The translations under genes were made by a program, and so were the position numbers. 9,970 nt of DNA from Pseudomonadota bacterium (GTDB lineage Bacteria; Pseudomonadota; Gammaproteobacteria; Steroidobacterales; Steroidobacteraceae), in contig JAKAZP010000062.1 in the NCBI GenBank assembly GCA_021815905.1, positions 1-9,970 of the forward strand, written 5' to 3'. Shown here in pieces: positions 1 through 6,792 of this stretch. The notes beneath the pieces are model-generated. The model saw only the letters and a list, made by a program, of their open reading frames with translations, did not search any database and was not told the DNA's origin. The first letter of the stretch is position 1. Each line of letters starts with the position of its first letter.

Positions 1-1155
1 GCGCAGCTGGAACCGCTGCTTGGCGAGCACGACGATGCTGCGGCCCTCCGGCGTCTCATCGGCGAGCGAGGCGAGCTGCGCGGCGCCGGCAAGCTCCTCC
101 TCGGTGACGCCCGCGGCGGTTATGAAGGCGGCGGCCTGGCGATTGCCGAGCGTGATGGTGCCGGTCTTGTCGAGCAGCAGCACATCGACGTCTCCCGCCG
201 CCTCGACCGCCCTGCCCGACATCGCGATCACATTGGCCTGCATCATGCGGCTCATGCCGGCGACCCCGATCGCCGACAGCAGTCCTCCGATGGTGGTCGG
301 GATGAGGCACACGAGCAGCGCGATGAGCGCGGTGATCGTCACCGGGGTTCCGAGCCGGCTCACCGCCACGCTGTAGATCGAATAAGGCAGCAGCGTCGCC
401 GTCGCGAACAGGAACACCAGCGTCAGGGCGACCAGCAGGATGGTGAGCGCGATCTCGTTCGGGGTCTTCTGGCGCCTGGCGCTCTCGACCATCGCGATCA
501 TGCGGTCGATGAAGGTTTCGCCCGGGTTGGCCGTGATGCGCACCACGATCCAGTCCGAGAGCACGCGGGTACCTCCCGTGACGGAGGAGAAGTCGCCGCC
601 CGACTCCCGGATGACGGGAGCCGATTCGCCGGTGATGGCGCTCTCATCGACCGAGGCCGCGCCCTCGATGACCTCGCCGTCGCCGGGAATGTAGTCGCCC
701 GCCTCGGCCAGCACCACCTCGCCCTTGCGCAACAGGTCCGCCCTGACCCGTGTCACCCGCGCATGGTCGGCCGCATCCGTGAGCCGCTTGGCGAAGACGG
801 CCTGCTTCAGGCCCTTGAGGCTCGCCGCCTGCGCCTTGCTGCGCCCTTCGGCGAGCGCCTCGGCAAAGTTGGCGAACAGCACCGTGATCCAGAGCCAGAG
901 GGCGATGCTCAGTATGAAACCGGCGGGCGCCTCGCCACGCCCTGCGAGCGCCTGCAACCAGAGCGCGGTGGTGAGGACGCCGCCCAGGTAGACGACCAAC
1001 ATCACGGGGTTCCGCCACTGCACGCGCGGATCGAGCTTGCGGAAGGACTCGGCGACCGCCGGGCCGAGGAGGCTAGGATCGAACATGGAGAGCCTGCCCC
1101 GGCGCGCGTGCCGCGGCGGCTGGACCGGAGCCGGGAACCCGGGTGTGTCGGCCAT
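1..1155 (-). CDS. kdpB: KdpB, K+-transporting P-type ATPase catalytic subunit (partial, N-terminal 385 residues)
   Basis: KdpB hydrolyses ATP and drives K+ import through KdpA in the inner-membrane KdpFABC complex. The reading frame starts at an ATG two bases after the kdpA stop and stays open for exactly 385 codons to the window edge, so the C-terminal ATP-binding and last membrane parts are missing. Visible landmarks, in order: a QWRNPVM segment near residue 46, the actuator motif TGES at 175-178, the membrane-embedded CLIPTTIGG at about 283-291, and the phosphorylation motif DKTGTIT with the acceptor Asp at 329. These are diagnostic of KdpB among P-type ATPases. The N-terminus has about 23 extra residues before MFDPSLL, which is where the E. 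coli protein roughly begins; the internal Met24 is an alternative start. The upstream Shine-Dalgarno match is weak (GGGGA in the kdpA end), suggesting translational coupling to kdpA. kdpC is expected further left. Confidence 0.97.
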   Translation of the reverse strand, partial: MADTPGFPAPVQPPRHARRGRLSMFDPSLLGPAVAESFRKLDPRVQWRNPVMLVVYLGGVLTTALWLQALAGRGEAPAGFILSIALWLWITVLFANFAEALAEGRSKAQAASLKGLKQAVFAKRLTDAADHARVTRVRADLLRKGEVVLAEAGDYIPGDGEVIEGAASVDESAITGESAPVIRESGGDFSSVTGGTRVLSDWIVVRITANPGETFIDRMIAMVESARRQKTPNEIALTILLVALTLVFLFATATLLPYSIYSVAVSRLGTPVTITALIALLVCLIPTTIGGLLSAIGVAGMSRMMQANVIAMSGRAVEAAGDVDVLLLDKTGTITLGNRQAAAFITAAGVTEEELAGAAQLASLADETPEGRSIVVLAKQRFQLR

Positions 1156-1157
1156 GC

Positions 1158-2963
1158 TCAACGTCCCCGGAGAATCAGATGCTCGACGAGGGGCCCGAGC
1201 GCCAGTGCCGGCACGAAGCTGAGGGCCCCCACGAGCAGCACCGTGCCGATCAGCAGAATGATGAAGGTCGGACCGTGCGTCGGCATGGTGCCGGCACCGG
1301 CCGGGATGCGTTTCTTGGCCGCGAGCGAGCCGGCGACGGCGAGCACCGCGACCATGGGCCAGAAACGGCCGAGCCACATCACGAGCCCCAGGGCGATATC
1401 GTAGAAGGGGGTATCGGCCGAGATGCCCGCGAACGCGCTGCCGTTGTTGTTGCTCGCCGAGGTGAAGGCGTAGAGGATCTCGGAGAATCCGTGGGCGCCG
1501 GGATTCGAGGCGCCCGCCTGCCCGGCCTTCACGCTCACCGCGACCGCCGTGCCGACGAGCGCGAGGATCGGCATCACGAGGATCGCGACCGAGCTCATCT
1601 TCATCTCGAAAGCCTCGATCTTCTTGCCGAGATACTCCGGCGTGCGCCCGATCATGAGCCCGGCGATGAACACGCCGATGATGGCGAAGATCAGCATGGA
1701 GTAGAGCCCGGTGCCCACGCCGCCGAAGACGACCTCGCCCAGCATCATGTCGAACAGCGGCACGAGGCCGCCCAGCGGCATGTAGGAATCGTGCATGGAA
1801 TTCACCGCGCCGCAGGATGTGACGGTGGTCACGGTGGCGAAGAGCGTCGAGTCGGCGATGCCGAAGCGCGCCTCCTTCCCCTCCATGTTTCCGCCGGGTT
1901 GCAGCGCGCCGGCGGTCTGATCGACGCCGAGAGCGGCGATGCGCGGATTGCCCAGTTGCTCGCTGTGGTTGCAGAGGGCGAAGAGGCCGACGAACAGGAT
2001 CACCATCGCCGCGAGCACCGCCCAACCCTGGCGCGTGTCGCCCACCAGGTGGCCGAAGGTGAAGGTGAGGGCCGCGGGAATGGCGACGATCGCGAGCATC
2101 TCGAGGAAATTCGAAAGCGCCGTCGGGTTCTCGTACGGGTGCGCCGAGTTGGCGTTGAAGAAGCCGCCGCCGTTGGTGCCGAGCTCCTTGATCGCCTCCT
2201 GCGATGCCACCGGGCCCATCGGCAGCGTCTGTGTCCGGGTGGTGAGCGTCCGCATGACCGGATCGCCGGCGGCGCCGGTCACCGGAGCGCCCGCCGCATC
2301 GACTTGCGGCTGCTGGTAGGTCACGGGCTCGAGCAGGCCCAGCTCCCTGTAGCCGCTGAAATTCTGGATCACGCCCTGGCTGACGAGCGCGAGCGCCAGG
2401 ACGAAGGCGATCGGCAGCAGCACGTACAGCGTCACGCGCGTCATGTCCGTCCAGAAGTTGCCGATGGCGAGCGCGCTGTGGCGCGCGAGCCCCCGGATCA
2501 GGGCGATGGCGACCACGATGCCGGTGGCGGCGGACAGGAAATTCTGCACCGCGAGCCCCGCCATCTGCGTGAGATAGCTCATGGTCGACTCGCCGGAGTA
2601 CCCCTGCCAGTCGGTGTTGGTGATGAAGCTCACCGCCGTGTTGAACGAGGAGGCGGGCGACGGCGCGCCGAGATGCCGCGGATCGAGCGGCAGATGGAAC
2701 TGCAGCCGCTGCAGCCCGTAGAGCAGCAGCCCCCCGAGCGCATTGAAGACGAGCAGCGCCACGGCATAGCTTGACCAGGCCATCTCCTCGGCCGGGTCGG
2801 TGCCGCAGAGCCGGTAGATCAGCCGCTCGAGCGGCGCCCCGAGGCGCAGCGGCAGGATGGGTCGTCCTTCGACGACGCGGGCCACGTACAGCCCGAGCGG
2901 CTTGACCAGCAGGATGACCACCGCGAGAAACAGGGCGAGAAGGGCCAGGGACTGGCCGGTCAT
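1158..2963 (-). CDS. kdpA: KdpA, potassium-binding/channel subunit of the Kdp ATPase
   Basis: KdpA forms the K+-selective pore of the KdpFABC complex in the inner membrane. The 601-aa product is very hydrophobic and carries the four pore-loop signatures of the family: TNTDWQ (115-120), [14 protein letters not shown] (263-276), [12 protein letters not shown] (382-393) and [10 protein letters not shown] (502-511). It is longer than E. coli KdpA (about 557 aa). Much of the excess is an Ala/Gly/Pro/Thr-rich stretch at about 218-246, just before the conserved [13 protein letters not shown] block, in what should be a periplasmic loop. The ATG start lies 1 nt after the kdpF stop, with a GGAG 10 nt upstream inside kdpF. 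The tight spacing on both sides supports one polycistronic mRNA and coupled translation. Long open frames on the opposite strand of this gene are GC-rich shadows. Confidence 0.98.
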   Translation of the reverse strand: MTGQSLALLALFLAVVILLVKPLGLYVARVVEGRPILPLRLGAPLERLIYRLCGTDPAEEMAWSSYAVALLVFNALGGLLLYGLQRLQFHLPLDPRHLGAPSPASSFNTAVSFITNTDWQGYSGESTMSYLTQMAGLAVQNFLSAATGIVVAIALIRGLARHSALAIGNFWTDMTRVTLYVLLPIAFVLALALVSQGVIQNFSGYRELGLLEPVTYQQPQVDAAGAPVTGAAGDPVMRTLTTRTQTLPMGPVASQEAIKELGTNGGGFFNANSAHPYENPTALSNFLEMLAIVAIPAALTFTFGHLVGDTRQGWAVLAAMVILFVGLFALCNHSEQLGNPRIAALGVDQTAGALQPGGNMEGKEARFGIADSTLFATVTTVTSCGAVNSMHDSYMPLGGLVPLFDMMLGEVVFGGVGTGLYSMLIFAIIGVFIAGLMIGRTPEYLGKKIEAFEMKMSSVAILVMPILALVGTAVAVSVKAGQAGASNPGAHGFSEILYAFTSASNNNGSAFAGISADTPFYDIALGLVMWLGRFWPMVAVLAVAGSLAAKKRIPAGAGTMPTHGPTFIILLIGTVLLVGALSFVPALALGPLVEHLILRGR

Positions 2964-2964
2964 C

Positions 2965-3054
2965 TCAGAATTTCTCCGGTCTGAACAGCGCGTAGAGCAG
3001 ATAGACGACGAGACCGAGCGCGAGCAGGCCGCTCACCGCGTACACGGCGCTCAT
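2965..3054 (-). CDS. kdpF: KdpF, small stabilising subunit of the Kdp ATPase
   Basis: This 29-aa peptide (MSAVYAVSGLLALGLVVYLL, then YALFRPEKF) is a single membrane span ending in the RPEKF tail typical of KdpF. In characterised systems KdpF sits beside KdpA and stabilises the KdpFABC complex. The start is well supported: GAGGA on the minus strand (3061-3065) sits 6 nt before the ATG, and the stop is 1 nt from the kdpA start. The ATG overlaps the stop of the preceding 30-codon frame in an ATGA arrangement, implying translational coupling. Genes this short are often missed by automated callers, but the motif and position make the identification firm. Confidence 0.95.
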   Translation of the reverse strand: MSAVYAVSGLLALGLVVYLLYALFRPEKF

Positions 3055-3143
3055 GAGTTGTCCTCGAGCCGGCAGATCGCCCGGACGATCCAGTGCGAGA
3101 CGCCGTAGAGCGCCACGATGATGAGGATGTACACGATGTCCAC
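3051..3143 (-). CDS. 30-aa membrane microprotein at the head of the kdp operon
   Basis: A GTG-initiated frame of 30 codons (begins VDIVYILIIVALYGVSHWIV, then RAICRLEDNS) precedes kdpF. Seen directly: a perfect GGAGG Shine-Dalgarno (3151-3155) with 7-nt spacing, one hydrophobic span over residues 3-20, a positively charged C-terminal flank, and a 4-nt ATGA overlap with kdpF. No in-frame alternative start is better placed. From memory, not checked, short ORFs of this general shape (MD-, a hydrophobic span, then an Arg/Leu end) occur before kdpF in other bacteria and usually remain unannotated. Possible roles are an accessory subunit of the Kdp complex, or a leader peptide whose translation couples to kdpF; the sequence cannot distinguish these. 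The main doubt is the small size, which makes chance openness possible, but the ribosome binding site and coupling argue against it. Confidence 0.7.
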   Translation of the reverse strand: MDIVYILIIVALYGVSHWIVRAICRLEDNS

Positions 3144-3150
3144 GCCCGGC

Positions 3151-3155
3151 CCTCC
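3151..3155 (-). promoter_or_regulatory. Ribosome binding site of the kdp leader microprotein
   Basis: The minus strand reads GGAGG here, 7 nt before the GTG at 3143. It is the strongest Shine-Dalgarno in the kdp cluster. It decides in favour of translation beginning upstream of kdpF rather than at kdpF itself. Confidence 0.6.
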
Positions 3156-3233
3156 GCCGCACCCTTGACCGCCTGCCCTCGTCCGCACGCGAGTCGCGAT
3201 GCGGCACCGGGTGCGAACGCTACCGCGGTCCTC

Positions 3234-3249
3234 GTGAGCGCACGGTGAG
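3234..3249 (-). promoter_or_regulatory. Candidate response-regulator direct repeat upstream of kdp
   Basis: The plus strand has GTGAG at 3234-3238 and again at 3245-3249 (CTCAC-N6-CTCAC on the kdp strand), an exact 11-bp period. OmpR/PhoB-family regulators, to which KdpE belongs, typically bind direct repeats at one helical turn. The site lies about 90 bp before the leader GTG, a plausible place for an activator. I cannot identify a convincing -35/-10 pair for kdp beside it, so this is a positional and spacing inference only. A five-base repeat can easily occur by chance in GC-rich DNA. Confidence 0.25.
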
Positions 3250-3363
3250 GAAACCGCTGCGCGGCCGCGAGCTTGACCGGTGACGCAATGCGAGCTGCGT
3301 CAAGGAAACGGCCCCCGGCGCGCGCCGTCGCCATCCGGAGACTCCCCGGCCGCCGCGCCGCGG

Positions 3364-3372
3364 TGTTATGTT
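3364..3372 (+). promoter_or_regulatory. Candidate extended -10 promoter for the 60-aa protein
   Basis: TGTTATGTT fits an extended -10 element (TG, one base, then TATGTT). It stands out as AT-rich in a very GC-rich stretch. Transcription would start near 3379, giving a leader of about 23 nt before the ATG at 3403 that includes the GGGGGA at 3389-3394. No good -35 is visible, which is acceptable for an extended -10 promoter. Confidence 0.4.
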
Positions 3373-3402
3373 CAACTCTCGCTTGCACGGGGGATCCGTC
3401 CA

Positions 3403-3585
3403 ATGATCATCGGCTTTCTGACTTCGGTGCCGCGCGCGGTCGCAACGCTCGCGCGCAACAATGGCAATCTCTCCGCTCTCGCCCTGGTGCTGGGCGTGGT
3501 CGGCGGCTGCATGCTTTCGGCCGGGCGCGAGCAGCTCAAGGAGCGACGCGCCATCTACGCCCGCCGTCCGGAGCGACGGCGTTGA
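3403..3585 (+). CDS. Small single-span membrane protein, unknown function
   Basis: I do not recognise this 60-aa product. It starts MIIGFLTSVPRAVATLAR, has one hydrophobic segment at about 23-41 (LSALALVLGVVGGCMLSAG), and ends in a strongly basic tail with many Arg residues. By the positive-inside rule the tail should be cytoplasmic. The start was chosen because GGGGGA lies 8 nt upstream and a candidate extended -10 element lies at 3364; the same frame stays open further upstream but that part reads as unstructured Arg/Pro-rich shadow. Codon third positions are mostly G or C, as in the neighbouring genes. It is divergent from the kdp operon, with about 260 bp between starts. A functional link to Kdp is possible but unsupported. 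Confidence 0.55.
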   Translation: MIIGFLTSVPRAVATLARNNGNLSALALVLGVVGGCMLSAGREQLKERRAIYARRPERRR

Positions 3586-3665
3586 GGGCGCTTCCCGAGA
3601 CGAACACGGACGCGGGCGGGGCCTGTCGCACGCCTGTCACGAGCGGGTGGCATGCTTTGCCCGCC

Positions 3666-3887
3666 ATGCCACCGAACGCTCTGGCCATCATTGCCCTGCG
3701 ACGCGAGATCGCGGACCGCTATGCATCCACGACCCGTCAATGGATCGCCGCGCGCACCACGTATCGGCGGCTGCACGAGGCGCCGATCAAGAACCTCACC
3801 GCGTTGCGTGAAGCGGCTCGGCGCCTCGACCAGCTCGAGCAGGGACGAGCGGCGCTGCTGCGGGATCTGAAGGCGCTCGCGGACTGA
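3666..3887 (+). CDS. Small charged helical protein, unknown function
   Basis: The 73-aa product from MPPNALAIIALRREIADRYA onward is rich in Ala, Arg, Leu and Glu. It contains heptad-like stretches (for example LREAARRLDQLEQGRAALL, near residues 48-66), suggesting a helical hairpin or short coiled coil. No membrane span, signal peptide or known motif is seen. Third codon positions favour G/C as in real genes here. No Shine-Dalgarno precedes the ATG. Instead a TGGCATGCT element at 3648-3656 would place a transcription start within a few bases of it, so the message could be leaderless. A GC-rich hairpin begins 7 nt after the stop. The frame is open upstream to 3273, but that part overlaps the 60-aa gene and is unlikely to be translated. 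It could be a false call; orthologue conservation would decide. Confidence 0.5.
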   Translation: MPPNALAIIALRREIADRYASTTRQWIAARTTYRRLHEAPIKNLTALREAARRLDQLEQGRAALLRDLKALAD

Positions 3888-3893
3888 AGCGGG

Positions 3894-3913
3894 ACGCGCG
3901 CACTGGCGCGCGT
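3894..3913 (+). terminator. Candidate GC-rich terminator hairpin after the 73-aa gene
   Basis: ACGCGCGC (3894-3901) and GCGCGCGT (3906-3913) form a perfect 8-bp stem with an ACTG loop, starting 7 nt after the stop codon. No T-tract follows, so termination strength is uncertain. It separates the small gene from the LD-carboxypeptidase gene. Confidence 0.4.
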
Positions 3914-3966
3914 GCGTCCTGCGGCGGAGAATGCCGGCCGCAAGGCCAGGTGACACCCTCCGCTCC

Positions 3967-4875
3967 ATGACCGAGATCGCTCGCTGCGATGCGTTCCCGG
4001 CGCTCAAGCCCGGCGACCCCGTCGTGGTCGTCGCGCCTGCGAGCCCGTTCGAGCGCTCGACATTCGAAGCCGGGCTCGCCGTCATCGCCGGGCGCTACCG
4101 GGTGCATTACGACCCGGGACTCCTCTCGCGGCAGCGGTACCTCGCCGGCAGCGACGAGCGGCGCCTGCGGGAGCTCGAATCCGCCCTGTCCACCGCGGAC
4201 GCGAAAGCCGTCTTCTGCGCACGCGGCGGCTACGGCGTGATGCGGCTGCTCGAGCGCCTCGAGGGCGCCGCCATCGCATCGAAGCCGGTGGTCGGCTTCT
4301 CCGACATCACCGCGCTCCACGCCCTGCTGCAGCGCGCCGGCCGCGTCAGCATTCACGGACCCGTGGTCACTCAGCTCGGACGCCTCGGGCGCGAGACGCA
4401 CGAGCGGCTGTTCTCGCTGCTCGAGACCGCCGCACCGGCGCCCCCGCTCCCGGGGGCCGCGACCGTGGTCGGCGGCACGGCCGAGGGGCCGCTGCTCGGC
4501 GGCAATCTCGCCGTCCTGACGCGGCTCCTCGGAACGCCCTACCTGCCGCCGCTCGAGGGGGCGGTCCTGCTGCTCGAGGATGTCGGCGAGCGGCCCTATC
4601 AGCTCGATCGCATGTGGACTCATCTCGCCCTCGCCGGCGTGTTCCGCAAAGTGCGCGGCATCGCGCTCGGCTCCTTCACCCGCTGCGAGGAGAAGGACGC
4701 GGACTATTCAGGCGCAGAGGTGCTGCGGGAGCTCGCCGCCTCGACCGGGCTCCCGTGCGCGGCGGGGTTCGCGATCGGTCATGGCGAGCGCAACGAGCCG
4801 GTGCCGCTCGGCGTGCGCGTGAGGATGGACGCCGACTCGCGCACCCTCACCTTTCTCGAGAGCGCCGCGCGCTGA
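3967..4875 (+). CDS. ldcA: LD-carboxypeptidase (peptidase family S66)
   Basis: LD-carboxypeptidases remove the terminal D-alanine from murein tetrapeptides in the cytoplasm during cell-wall recycling; the MccF branch of the family cleaves microcin C-type compounds instead. The 302-aa product has the usual family order: an N-terminal LKPGDPVVVVAPASP strand, ARGGYGVMRLL at about 85-95, the nucleophile block GFSDIT with Ser112, LLLEDVGERPYQLDRM (acidic catalytic residue Glu204 or Glu208), and GHGERNEPVPLG with His272. This spacing fits the Ser-Glu-His triad known for LdcA. The ATG at 3967 gives a family-typical N-terminus. An in-frame ATG at 3931 would add 12 residues but has only a poorly spaced GGAG next to it, so the start is uncertain. 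The gene stands alone after two small unknown genes and converges on the DUF2868-like gene. Confidence 0.92.
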   Translation: MTEIARCDAFPALKPGDPVVVVAPASPFERSTFEAGLAVIAGRYRVHYDPGLLSRQRYLAGSDERRLRELESALSTADAKAVFCARGGYGVMRLLERLEGAAIASKPVVGFSDITALHALLQRAGRVSIHGPVVTQLGRLGRETHERLFSLLETAAPAPPLPGAATVVGGTAEGPLLGGNLAVLTRLLGTPYLPPLEGAVLLLEDVGERPYQLDRMWTHLALAGVFRKVRGIALGSFTRCEEKDADYSGAEVLRELAASTGLPCAAGFAIGHGERNEPVPLGVRVRMDADSRTLTFLESAAR

Positions 4876-4897
4876 TCCGGGCCGCCGCCCCGGCATG

Positions 4898-4930
4898 CGT
4901 CGAGCTCGAGCGGGTCGGCTCGAGGCGACG
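4898..4930. terminator. Candidate bidirectional terminator hairpin between convergent genes
   Basis: CTCGAGC (4905-4911) pairs with GCTCGAG (4918-4924) around a 6-base loop. The stem continues after a small internal loop with CGTCG (4898-4902) against CGACG (4926-4930). It sits in the 62-bp gap between the stops of two convergent genes, where a shared terminator is expected. There is no flanking T-tract on either strand. Confidence 0.4.
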
Positions 4931-4937
4931 CGGCCGC

Positions 4938-6041
4938 TCAGGGTTCGCCCGGCTCGGAAGGCGCGGCAGGCGGCAAGGGACCCGGCGGGGTGGGCGGACC
5001 GGGAGGAGCGGGAGGAGCCGGCGGCCGCGGCAGAATCTCCCTCAGGTAATCGCCGGTCACCGGCTCCGGGACTTTGAGCCGCGCGGACTCGCGCCAGAGG
5101 CCGACCGTGCTCACCGCCACCGCGAGCAGCCGGGGAAACACGATATAAAGGAGTGCGGTCCAGTCGATGAGATAGATCCACTGCCCGGCCGGGCCGCCGC
5201 CACTCGTCGGGCCGGACCAGATGAGTGCGCGAATCGCATCGGCCGAGGGCAACGCGACGCCGGACACCGCGGAGGCGGGGCCATAGAGCGCCGTCAGAGC
5301 GGTATGCGCGCTCGCCGGCCCGAAGATCGTGGTGCCCCAGCCTGCGGGCTCGCGCAATATCCAGCCGCGAAAGTCGTATCCGGCCATGAGCCCCGCGGCG
5401 GCGAGAATCGCCGCGAGGTGCAGCAGCCGGCGCGCCCGGCAGAGGAAAACCGGCTGCCCGACCTCCGACCAGTCGGCCGCGAAGCGGCGCAATCCCGGAG
5501 CCAGCGGCGCATTGAAGCCGGTCGAATGCGCGATGAGGGCATCGATGCGCGCACGCGCGCGCCGCGCGTAGAGCCTGCCGAACGCGCCGCGCACTCGCGA
5601 GCCCCGTTCCGGCGCCCTGAAGAGCCTGCCGACCCGCACGGCGTACACGATCAGGTTCCAGATGACGAGGCCGAAGAGCGGGTACGCGAAGAGGTCGATC
5701 CTGTCCCCGTCGGCGAAAGCGATCGCCACGCCGGCCAGGAACGCCAGCACGAGTGTCGAGCGGTCGAGTCCGAGCGCCGACCCGGAGACGGCGAGGATGT
5801 GATCGATGCCCGGAGAGCGGACGCGAAGCCTTGCGAGCAGCCCTTCGGCGCGCCGCGCGAGAAAGCGCTCGGAGTCACCCCCGAGCGCCGCGCCGTCGCG
5901 GGCGGTCTCGGGCAGCGGTCCGGCTCCGGCCGCCTCGCGTGTGGCATGCTCGCGATCGGCCATCGAAAGCGCCTCGCCGGCCCGGTCGGTCTCCTCGATC
6001 GCGTGGACCAGCAGTACCGTTCGCAGCGCCCGCTGTTGCAT
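4938..6041 (-). CDS. DUF2868-like multi-spanning membrane protein with poly-proline tail
   Basis: From the ATG at 6041 the product is 367 aa. The N-terminal MQQRALRTVLLVHAIEETDR, the ADREHATREA segment, the GYDFRGWILRE region (about 221-231) and the FPRLLAVAVSTVGL end match my recollection of the DUF2868 family, whose function is unknown. Likely membrane segments lie near 94-110, 118-137, 206-220 and 291-314. The C-terminus (about 338-362) is almost pure proline with Ala and Gly, likely cytoplasmic and disordered, and a potential EF-P-dependent translation stall. The start is uncertain: a GTG at 6059 adds six residues and has GGGGA close upstream, and the frame is open to 6137 but that would overlap eda. 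DUF2868 genes are, from memory, often next to a DUF3482 GTPase gene; none is present here. The family assignment is by pattern memory, not a search. Confidence 0.8.
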   Translation of the reverse strand: MQQRALRTVLLVHAIEETDRAGEALSMADREHATREAAGAGPLPETARDGAALGGDSERFLARRAEGLLARLRVRSPGIDHILAVSGSALGLDRSTLVLAFLAGVAIAFADGDRIDLFAYPLFGLVIWNLIVYAVRVGRLFRAPERGSRVRGAFGRLYARRARARIDALIAHSTGFNAPLAPGLRRFAADWSEVGQPVFLCRARRLLHLAAILAAAGLMAGYDFRGWILREPAGWGTTIFGPASAHTALTALYGPASAVSGVALPSADAIRALIWSGPTSGGGPAGQWIYLIDWTALLYIVFPRLLAVAVSTVGLWRESARLKVPEPVTGDYLREILPRPPAPPAPPGPPTPPGPLPPAAPSEPGEP

Positions 6042-6094
6042 GACGCCATTTTGCTGCACGATATCCCCGGCACGCAAAGAATCGGATCCGGACC

Positions 6095-6730
6095 ATGCCG
6101 TCGAATGCTGAAATCGAGCGAATCCTGCGGCTCTCACCGGTGATGCCGGTGGTCACGCTGGAGGACTCCGCCCTCGCGCCCGAGCTGGCGCGAGCGCTCG
6201 CGCGGGGCGGCATCCGCGTGGTGGAGATGACGCTGCGCACCCCGGCGGCGCTGGCCGCGATCGAGGCCATCGCGCGCCACGTGCCCGAGGTGGCGGTCGG
6301 GGCCGGCACGGTGCTGTCCGCCGAAGACCTGCGTGCGGCGGCCGATGCCGGCGCGGCCTTCGCAATCTCTCCCGGATGCACCCGCGAGCTCCTCGCCGCC
6401 GGGACGGCATCTCCGATTCCCTACCTGCCCGCGGTCGCGACCGCTTCGGAGATCATGCAGGGACTGGCTTTCGGCTTTCGCTGCTTCAAGTTCTTTCCCG
6501 CCGCGATGGCCGGCGGCACCGCGACGCTCAAGGCGTTTCAGGGGCCGTTCCCGCAGGCCCGCTTCTGCCCGACGGGCGGCATCACCGAGGAATCGGTGGC
6601 TGCGTACCTCGCGATGCCGAACGTGCTGTGCGCCGGAGGCTCGTGGCTCGCAACGGCCGAGACGATCGCCGCTCGCGACTGGTCGCGGATCGGCTCTCTC
6701 GCCTCGCAGGCGGCGGCACTTCGAACTTGA
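6095..6730 (+). CDS. eda: KDPG/KHG aldolase (2-dehydro-3-deoxyphosphogluconate aldolase)
   Basis: This cytoplasmic class I aldolase cleaves 2-keto-3-deoxy-6-phosphogluconate to pyruvate and glyceraldehyde-3-phosphate, the last step of the Entner-Doudoroff pathway; many members also act on 4-hydroxy-2-oxoglutarate. The 211-aa length is typical. Key features: VVEMTLRT with Glu44 and Arg48, GAGTVLS at 70-75, SPG at 92-94, the Schiff-base lysine Lys132 in FKFFPA, and PTGGI near the C-terminal phosphate site. The order and spacing match E. coli Eda closely (Glu45, Lys133). The ATG follows a weak GGA and lies only 35-53 bp from the divergent DUF2868-like start, so the two genes must share a very short control region. 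No edd, zwf or sugar-kinase gene is adjacent in the window. The lipoprotein gene begins 62 nt after the stop and might be co-transcribed. Confidence 0.97.
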   Translation: MPSNAEIERILRLSPVMPVVTLEDSALAPELARALARGGIRVVEMTLRTPAALAAIEAIARHVPEVAVGAGTVLSAEDLRAAADAGAAFAISPGCTRELLAAGTASPIPYLPAVATASEIMQGLAFGFRCFKFFPAAMAGGTATLKAFQGPFPQARFCPTGGITEESVAAYLAMPNVLCAGGSWLATAETIAARDWSRIGSLASQAAALRT

Positions 6731-6792
6731 GCCTGCGCGCAGCTGTCGAACCGCACAGCCAGATCCTCCCCCACAGCTCGAGTCCTGCCAAC

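Noticed and set aside
1143..2774. Long plus-strand open frame (543 codons) antisense to kdpA.
   Set aside because: It lies opposite an unmistakable kdpA and its translation is His/Arg/Glu/Asp-rich with no hydrophobic pattern, typical of the complementary strand of a GC-rich gene.
2960..3403. Minus-strand frame of 147 codons covering kdpF and the kdp upstream region.
   Set aside because: It overlaps kdpF and the leader microprotein in another frame and is Arg/Ala/Ser-rich; the short coupled frames with good ribosome sites explain the region better.
3796..4623. Minus-strand frame of 275 codons antisense to the LD-carboxypeptidase.
   Set aside because: The plus strand carries the conserved GFSDIT, LEDVGE and GHGE motifs; the minus frame has none.
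4614..6143. Plus-strand open frame of 509 codons across the LD-carboxypeptidase end and antisense to the DUF2868-like gene.
   Set aside because: It spans two genes on different strands and encodes Arg/Glu/Gly-rich sequence without domain features.
6731..6792. Possible terminator between eda and the lipoprotein gene.
   Set aside because: Only a 5-bp imperfect stem (GCTGT/ACAGC) is visible and there is no T-tract, too weak to call.
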